From positions 1-9,080 of the forward strand of contig JABJOK010000004.1 in the NCBI GenBank assembly GCA_018664365.1: a stretch of DNA of 9,080 nucleotides. Reading direction: 5' to 3'. Source of the DNA: Candidatus Peregrinibacteria bacterium. Lineage in GTDB: Bacteria > Patescibacteriota > Gracilibacteria > UBA1369 > LOWO2-01-FULL-3. A program made the translations under genes and the position numbers. Below, piece by piece: positions 5,527-9,080 of the stretch (position 1 is its first letter; each line of letters starts with the position of its first letter). The notes below the pieces were generated by a model, which saw only the letters and a list, made by a program, of their open reading frames with translations, searched no databases and was not told the DNA's origin.

Positions 5527-6422
5527 AATACGAATTCGACACAGCAGATCAGCTTTTGAAGCTTTGCAAGAAGCACAAATGCAGCATTTCTGAAATTGCC
5601 AAAAGGTATGAGGCAGAAAGATCAGGTAAGGCTATAAGTACAGTTAGATCTGGCATGAAGAGAGCAAGAGATGTCATGTATGAGGCAGTGAAAGAAGGTG
5701 TTAAATCAACTAAGAAGTCTAAATTCAATTTATCAGGAGGAGATGCTAACAAGCTTTTCCAAAGTCTAAGCAGTCTCAAACTAATGATGGGAAACAAGGT
5801 TACAGTTCGTGCAATGGCATATGCAATTGCAGTAGGTGAGACAAATGCAAACATGGGAAGGATAGTGGCATTTCCTACCGCAGGAGGAGCCGGCGTAATT
5901 CCTGGAGCTCTATTCAGTTGTGCAGAACACTTCAAAGCAGGTAAGAGGCAGCTTCTAAGAGGGATGTTTACATCTTCAGCGATTGGAATAATTATTGCCG
6001 AAGGAGCAACTTTATCGGCAGCTAAGGGGGGGTGCCAAGCAGAAGTAGGCGCAGCTACAGCAATGGCAGCAGCCGGACTTACAGAGATGCGAGGAGGTAC
6101 TCCAGAGCAATGTTTTCACTCAGCAGCAATCGCACTCAAGAGCTACCTTGGTTTAGCCTGCGATCCACTTGGAGGATTAGTCGAAGTACCATGCATAAAA
6201 AGAAACGCTCTCGGAGCAGTCGCAGCAATTAGTGCATCAGATATGGTGATAGCAGGAATAGAAAGCAAGGTCCCATTTGATGAAGTAGTAAAGGCAATGA
6301 ATGATATAGCAGAATCAATGTCAGAGAGAATACGTGAAACAGCACTTGGTGGACTTGCAATAACCAAGACCGGTAATAAAGTGAAAAAGAAACTCGGACT
6401 AAAAATAACCAAGGAACTATAA
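5523..6422 (+). CDS. sdaAA: L-serine dehydratase, iron-sulfur type, alpha (catalytic) subunit
   Basis: The alpha subunit carries the catalytic [4Fe-4S] cluster that eliminates water from L-serine. The 299-residue length equals that of Bacillus-type SdaAA. Three cluster cysteines are visible: C171 in GGCQAEVGAA, C213 in LACDPLGG and C224 in VEVPCIKRN. Their spacings (42 and 11) match the C343/C385/C396 spacing of the single-chain Legionella enzyme. PTAGGAGVIPG (118-128) corresponds to the conserved PTxGxxGxxPG loop. The N-terminal 90 residues are helical and basic, as usual. Its ATG overlaps the sdaAB stop by four bases and its TAA shares one base with the purN ATG, so translation is coupled along the operon. 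An active enzyme is expected because no key residue is missing. Confidence 0.94.
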   Translation: MKYEFDTADQLLKLCKKHKCSISEIAKRYEAERSGKAISTVRSGMKRARDVMYEAVKEGVKSTKKSKFNLSGGDANKLFQSLSSLKLMMGNKVTVRAMAYAIAVGETNANMGRIVAFPTAGGAGVIPGALFSCAEHFKAGKRQLLRGMFTSSAIGIIIAEGATLSAAKGGCQAEVGAATAMAAAGLTEMRGGTPEQCFHSAAIALKSYLGLACDPLGGLVEVPCIKRNALGAVAAISASDMVIAGIESKVPFDEVVKAMNDIAESMSERIRETALGGLAITKTGNKVKKKLGLKITKEL

Positions 6423-7003
6423 TGTTTAAAATAGCAGTAATAGCATCAACAAACGGCACAGACCTCCAGGCTATCATCGATGAGATGAAGGCAGATAAGA
6501 TGCCTGGAATAGAACTAAGCATTGTAATAAGCAATAAAGAACACTGCAACGCCCTTAAAAGAGCAGAGGAGCAGGGCTACAAAACTCAATTCATAGACCC
6601 AAAAGACAAAACTCGTGAAGAATTCGATATGGAAATGGCGGAGGTGCTTGAGAAAGAAGAAGTAGACCTAATAGTTCTGGTTGGTTACATGCGAATACTT
6701 TCTGAAGCTTTCGTAACAAAATTTAAAAGCAAAATTATCAACGTTCACCCAGCACTCATCCCAAAGTTTTGTGGGAAGAATTTTTTCGGAGCATCCGTTC
6801 ACGAGGCTGTCCTTGAAGCTGGTGAAACAGAAACTGGAATGACGATTCACTACATCGATGAAGGCGTAGATGAAGGAGAAATAATCCTTCAAAAGTCCTG
6901 CCCAGTAGAGCCAGGCGACACCCCAGACACACTCAAAGAAAAGGTCCAGGCCCTTGAAAAGAAATGGTATCCAGAAGTAATACGACAGCTCGCCAACAAA
7001 TAG
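6422..7003 (+). CDS. purN: PurN-type phosphoribosylglycinamide formyltransferase (10-formyl-THF dependent)
   Basis: PurN transfers a formyl group from 10-formyl-tetrahydrofolate to glycinamide ribonucleotide, the third step of purine synthesis. The 193-residue protein has the expected length. The catalytic Asn and His are N107 and H109 in INVHPALIPKFCG, and the catalytic Asp is D150 in DEGVDEG. LVGYMRILS (86-94) is the folate-site block. The N-terminal loop reads NGTDLQAI instead of NGSNLQAI; this loop contacts the substrate phosphate. An AAGGA sequence 6 bases before the ATG is the best Shine-Dalgarno in the window. No other purine gene is present, and the partner genes are the serine dehydratase subunits. 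A related formyltransferase with another acceptor cannot be excluded. Confidence 0.85.
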   Translation: MFKIAVIASTNGTDLQAIIDEMKADKMPGIELSIVISNKEHCNALKRAEEQGYKTQFIDPKDKTREEFDMEMAEVLEKEEVDLIVLVGYMRILSEAFVTKFKSKIINVHPALIPKFCGKNFFGASVHEAVLEAGETETGMTIHYIDEGVDEGEIILQKSCPVEPGDTPDTLKEKVQALEKKWYPEVIRQLANK

Positions 7004-7005
7004 TG

Positions 7006-7033
7006 TTGTCAAACTTCACAAAAAGGCTAGTAT
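7006..7033 (+). promoter_or_regulatory. Putative promoter of the small protein gene after purN
   Basis: TTGTCA (7006-7011, five of six consensus bases), 16 bases, then TAGTAT (7028-7033) form a plausible sigma70 promoter just after the purN stop. Transcription would start near 7040, 13 bases before the ATG at 7053. A TAACTA starting at 7041 could instead give a leaderless start. Confidence 0.45.
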
Positions 7034-7052
7034 GTGGTCTTAACTATTTTTG

Positions 7053-7355
7053 ATGCAAATAGAAACCACTCAAAAAGAAGAACAATTGCTTGAAAGGCTT
7101 AGAAAGGCAGAAAAAAATGTACATCAAGCAGTTTCAGATATTATTAAATCTACTCAGGTAGGTCTCGCAAGAGTACGTACAAAAAAGGGCATTCAAAGAA
7201 TATTAGAAAGATCGTCAACTGCTATGAAAGAAGTCTTTCAAGATTGTTCCTACGACATTGCAACAATATATCTATACAAAGTAGACGAGATCATTCTTAG
7301 AATGACTCGGTTAAGATTACATCAATTGGGCCTACTTAACGCCGCCTCCACTTAA
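7053..7355 (+). CDS. Small, mostly helical protein of unknown function
   Basis: I do not recognise this 100-residue protein. It is rich in Lys, Arg, Glu and Leu and should be almost all helical. Residues 1-35 (QKEEQLLERLRKAEKNVHQA) have a heptad-like pattern that could form a coiled coil. A basic stretch, ARVRTKKGIQRILER, is at about 39-53, and the C-terminal half has alternating hydrophobic and charged residues ending in RLRLHQLGLLNAAST. No signal peptide, membrane helix or metal motif is seen; one cysteine is present. ATG 7053 is preferred over the in-frame TTG at 7050. It has its own likely promoter after purN, and its 3' end overlaps the end of the opposite glycosyltransferase gene by 20 bases. 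A nucleic-acid-binding or scaffold role would be speculation. Confidence 0.6.
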   Translation: MQIETTQKEEQLLERLRKAEKNVHQAVSDIIKSTQVGLARVRTKKGIQRILERSSTAMKEVFQDCSYDIATIYLYKVDEIILRMTRLRLHQLGLLNAAST

Positions 7356-8133
7356 AGTGGTATTTGATTGCACTCGACAAGTGCCACCACGAAGTTTTTT
7401 TGAATAACAGACTAAAGATAGAACCTTCACTTAAACGCTTGTGATAGTGAAGAGCTTTTACTCTAGGGTAGTAAACAACTTTATAACCAGAAGTCTGAAC
7501 CTTTCTACACAGATCAAAATCCTCCATAAACAAAAAGTATCTCTCATCAAAACCCCTGATCTGATCCCATACATTCTTTGGCATCATCATGAATGCTCCT
7601 GTAACAAGGTCTACCTCCTGTGTGCTCTCATGGTTAAAGTCCTCCATTAAATAGTTCTCATAGCGCTTCTTAAATGGCCAGATTCTCTTTAAAAAAGACC
7701 TCTTAACAAACAGGTCGAACAAATTAAAATGTCTTCGACAAGATCTCTGAACCTCTCCATTATGGTAAATCAACTTTGGAGCAACCATCCCCACCTCTTC
7801 ATTATCCTCAAGGTAATCAACAAGCCTCTGCAGAGTATCTTCATTAACAGTAATATCTGCATTCAAAACAAGAATATACTTTCCTACAGCCTCTTTAGCT
7901 GCAAAGTTATTTCCAGAACCATATCCAATATTTTTACCCGGCTCAGTTAGCTTTATATCTCCATCCTTTTCAGCTTTCCTTAGATATTCAAGGCTTTCAT
8001 CGTGAGAACTGTTATCACAAAAAATAATCTCAAATTCAAAATCAGTTTTACTCTTTTTAAGAGCTTCCACACACATTCTCGGAAAATACTTTTGATTGTA
8101 ATTAACAATCGTTATCGAAAGCTTTGGCTTCAT
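7336..8133 (-). CDS. Glycosyltransferase family 2 (rhamnosyltransferase-like)
   Basis: The 265-residue protein is a GT-A fold glycosyltransferase that probably adds a sugar from a nucleotide donor to a surface glycan or lipid-linked acceptor. The nucleotide-binding start is SITIVNYNQ (6-14) and DNSS (40-43). GKNIGYGSGNN (66-76) leads to the DxD-like metal site in LNADI (90-94). PKLIYHNGEVQRSCRR (119-134) and TGAFMMMPKNVW (178-189) lead into GFDERYFLFMEDFDLC (194-209), with the likely catalytic base in the ED-D motif. This arrangement is that of WbbL/RfbF-like enzymes. There is no membrane helix; the basic C-terminus (KYHFKWRRR) suits peripheral membrane attachment. It overlaps the upstream nucleotidyltransferase by ATGA, so the two are co-translated. 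The donor and acceptor sugars cannot be read from sequence. Confidence 0.9.
   Translation of the reverse strand: MKPKLSITIVNYNQKYFPRMCVEALKKSKTDFEFEIIFCDNSSHDESLEYLRKAEKDGDIKLTEPGKNIGYGSGNNFAAKEAVGKYILVLNADITVNEDTLQRLVDYLEDNEEVGMVAPKLIYHNGEVQRSCRRHFNLFDLFVKRSFLKRIWPFKKRYENYLMEDFNHESTQEVDLVTGAFMMMPKNVWDQIRGFDERYFLFMEDFDLCRKVQTSGYKVVYYPRVKALHYHKRLSEGSIFSLLFKKTSWWHLSSAIKYHFKWRRR
7357..7401 (+). terminator. Possible intrinsic terminator inside the opposite glycosyltransferase gene
   Basis: GTGGT (7357-7361) can pair with ACCAC (7386-7390), and GCACT (7370-7374) with AGTGC (7380-7384) around a 5-base loop. A GAAG and seven T (7395-7401) follow. It begins right after the stop of the small protein gene, where a terminator is expected. 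An 8-base internal bulge weakens it, and the same bases code for the conserved end of the glycosyltransferase, so it may be fortuitous. Confidence 0.4.
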
Positions 8134-9080
8134 TTAAGTTTGTTTTTAAATTTACTTCTATCAGAATCAATCTCTATTTTATTTTCAGAAATTTTAAGTT
8201 CAAAAGACCCTCTTACAAAACTCTTTTCAGGGATGTTCTCAGCAACCACAATTCCAGCACCTATAAAGCTATCTGCTCCAATCTTTATCCCAGGCATAAA
8301 GCTAGTATTCACTCCAGCTCGTACATTATCTCCAGTAACCAATCCGAATTTATTAACTCCACTATCAACTTTTTGACCATCTAATTCTACGCAAATATTC
8401 TTTTCATCTAATCTCAAATTACCAGTAACTGTTCCAGCACCAAACGATACATTATTCCCAATCACACTATCTCCAATATAGTTAGAATGAGTCCATACGT
8501 CGTGTCCTAAGAAGCTTCGCGCAACCTCAGTAGAATATCCAATTACACAATTCGCACCCAAGTGACTATCACGAACCAATGCGTTATTTGCGACAATAGA
8601 GCCCTTCCCAATGTAAGCAGGTCCATTAATTACAGCATTATCAAAGATCTTTGCTCCGCTTTCTATTACAACATGTCCCTTAATAGTTGCACTTTCTGCA
8701 ACCTCTGCATCCGGTGAAATACTTTTTCCAACTTTATCGAAGAAATATCTAAATACTTCATGAACATGCCATGGGAATTTAATTGGTTGCCAAAAACCAT
8801 CGTATTCAACGGCCTCCATCTTTACACCATCTTTAATCAGCTTATCCAAGGTCACTTCATATAGATCATCACTTTCACTCTCAGCCTTTTCAAGATACTC
8901 AATCAGTTTTGAGGCATGCTTATGATAATGAACAACCAGATTAACAAGATCGCTAGGTTCACTTCCAGGTTCAGGCTTCTCCACAATTCCAGAGATTAAA
9001 CCATTACCATCAACTTCCAAGTATCCTCCAGGAAAATATTCATCAACTTTTTTTCCAAGAATATAGCTATCAGAGTCTCC
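8130..9080 (-). CDS. GlmU-like sugar-1-phosphate nucleotidyltransferase with left-handed beta-helix domain (5' end outside window)
   Basis: The last 316 residues of the protein are in the window; the frame stays open through 9080, so the start lies outside. An internal TTG at 9018-9020 is not a real start. The visible part begins with the end of the nucleotidyltransferase domain (EYFPGGYLEVD, GLISGIVEKPEPG). A linker with a WQPIKFPWHV segment follows. Then come hexapeptide repeats of a left-handed beta helix, from SISPDAEVAESATIKG to about 30 residues before the end, including HSNYIGDSVIGNNVSFGAGT. The histidine before NYIGDS matches the acetyltransferase site of archaeal-type bifunctional GlmU (ST0452/MJ1101-like). 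It likely makes UDP-GlcNAc or a related activated sugar for the co-translated glycosyltransferase. The product sugar cannot be fixed without the missing N-terminal domain. Confidence 0.85.
   Translation of the reverse strand, partial: GDSDSYILGKKVDEYFPGGYLEVDGNGLISGIVEKPEPGSEPSDLVNLVVHYHKHASKLIEYLEKAESESDDLYEVTLDKLIKDGVKMEAVEYDGFWQPIKFPWHVHEVFRYFFDKVGKSISPDAEVAESATIKGHVVIESGAKIFDNAVINGPAYIGKGSIVANNALVRDSHLGANCVIGYSTEVARSFLGHDVWTHSNYIGDSVIGNNVSFGAGTVTGNLRLDEKNICVELDGQKVDSGVNKFGLVTGDNVRAGVNTSFMPGIKIGADSFIGAGIVVAENIPEKSFVRGSFELKISENKIEIDSDRSKFKNKLK

Noticed and set aside
8002..8384. Overlapping plus-strand ORFs opposite the nucleotidyltransferase and glycosyltransferase.
   Set aside because: They are shadows of two well-supported minus-strand genes and have no recognisable domains.

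Overview
The window looks like a piece of chromosome from an AT-rich, small-genome bacterium. It encodes lipoprotein signal peptidase, FtsW and a two-subunit iron-sulfur serine dehydratase, so it is bacterial rather than archaeal. The FtsW N-terminus, closely packed genes, weak or absent Shine-Dalgarno sites and start codons sitting directly on -10 boxes suggest a Candidate Phyla Radiation (Patescibacteria) member, possibly Peregrinibacteria-like. That placement is inference. UGA acts as a normal stop at two ATGA gene junctions (5523-5526 and 8130-8133), which argues against the UGA=Gly code of Gracilibacteria/Absconditabacteria. No mobile element, CRISPR array, tRNA or rRNA was recognised.

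Layout. (1) 1-1536: a divergent pair. The 5' part of ftsW runs leftward off the window; lspA and an unrecognised six-helix membrane protein run rightward. Each direction has a -10 box exactly 6 bases before its ATG, consistent with leaderless mRNAs. (2) 1533-3136, minus strand: a stomatin-like SPFH protein (slipin) followed 2 bases later by aroE. (3) 3233-4331: an MscS-type mechanosensitive channel with a strong sigma70-like promoter and its own terminator. (4) 4332-4827: about 500 bases without a gene. They hold a minus-strand intrinsic terminator, a GC-rich block (about 49% GC against 22-30% in its flanks) that can fold into several helices and is probably an undescribed structured RNA, and then the leader and promoter of the next operon. 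(5) 4828-7003: sdaAB-sdaAA-purN, with gene overlaps of 4 and 1 bases. (6) 7053-7355: a small helical protein of unknown function with its own promoter. (7) 7336-9080, minus strand: a family 2 glycosyltransferase and, upstream of it, a GlmU-like sugar-nucleotidyltransferase with a left-handed beta-helix domain, cut by the window edge.

How they fit together. Several genes serve the envelope: FtsW (septal peptidoglycan), LspA (lipoprotein maturation), slipin and MscS (membrane organisation and osmotic release), and the glycosyltransferase with the nucleotidyltransferase (activated sugar supply and surface glycan assembly). The serine operon turns L-serine into pyruvate and ammonia; its third gene is a 10-formyl-THF-dependent transformylase of the PurN family. 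The feature most worth following up is the candidate structured RNA between mscS and sdaAB; its strand is not settled.
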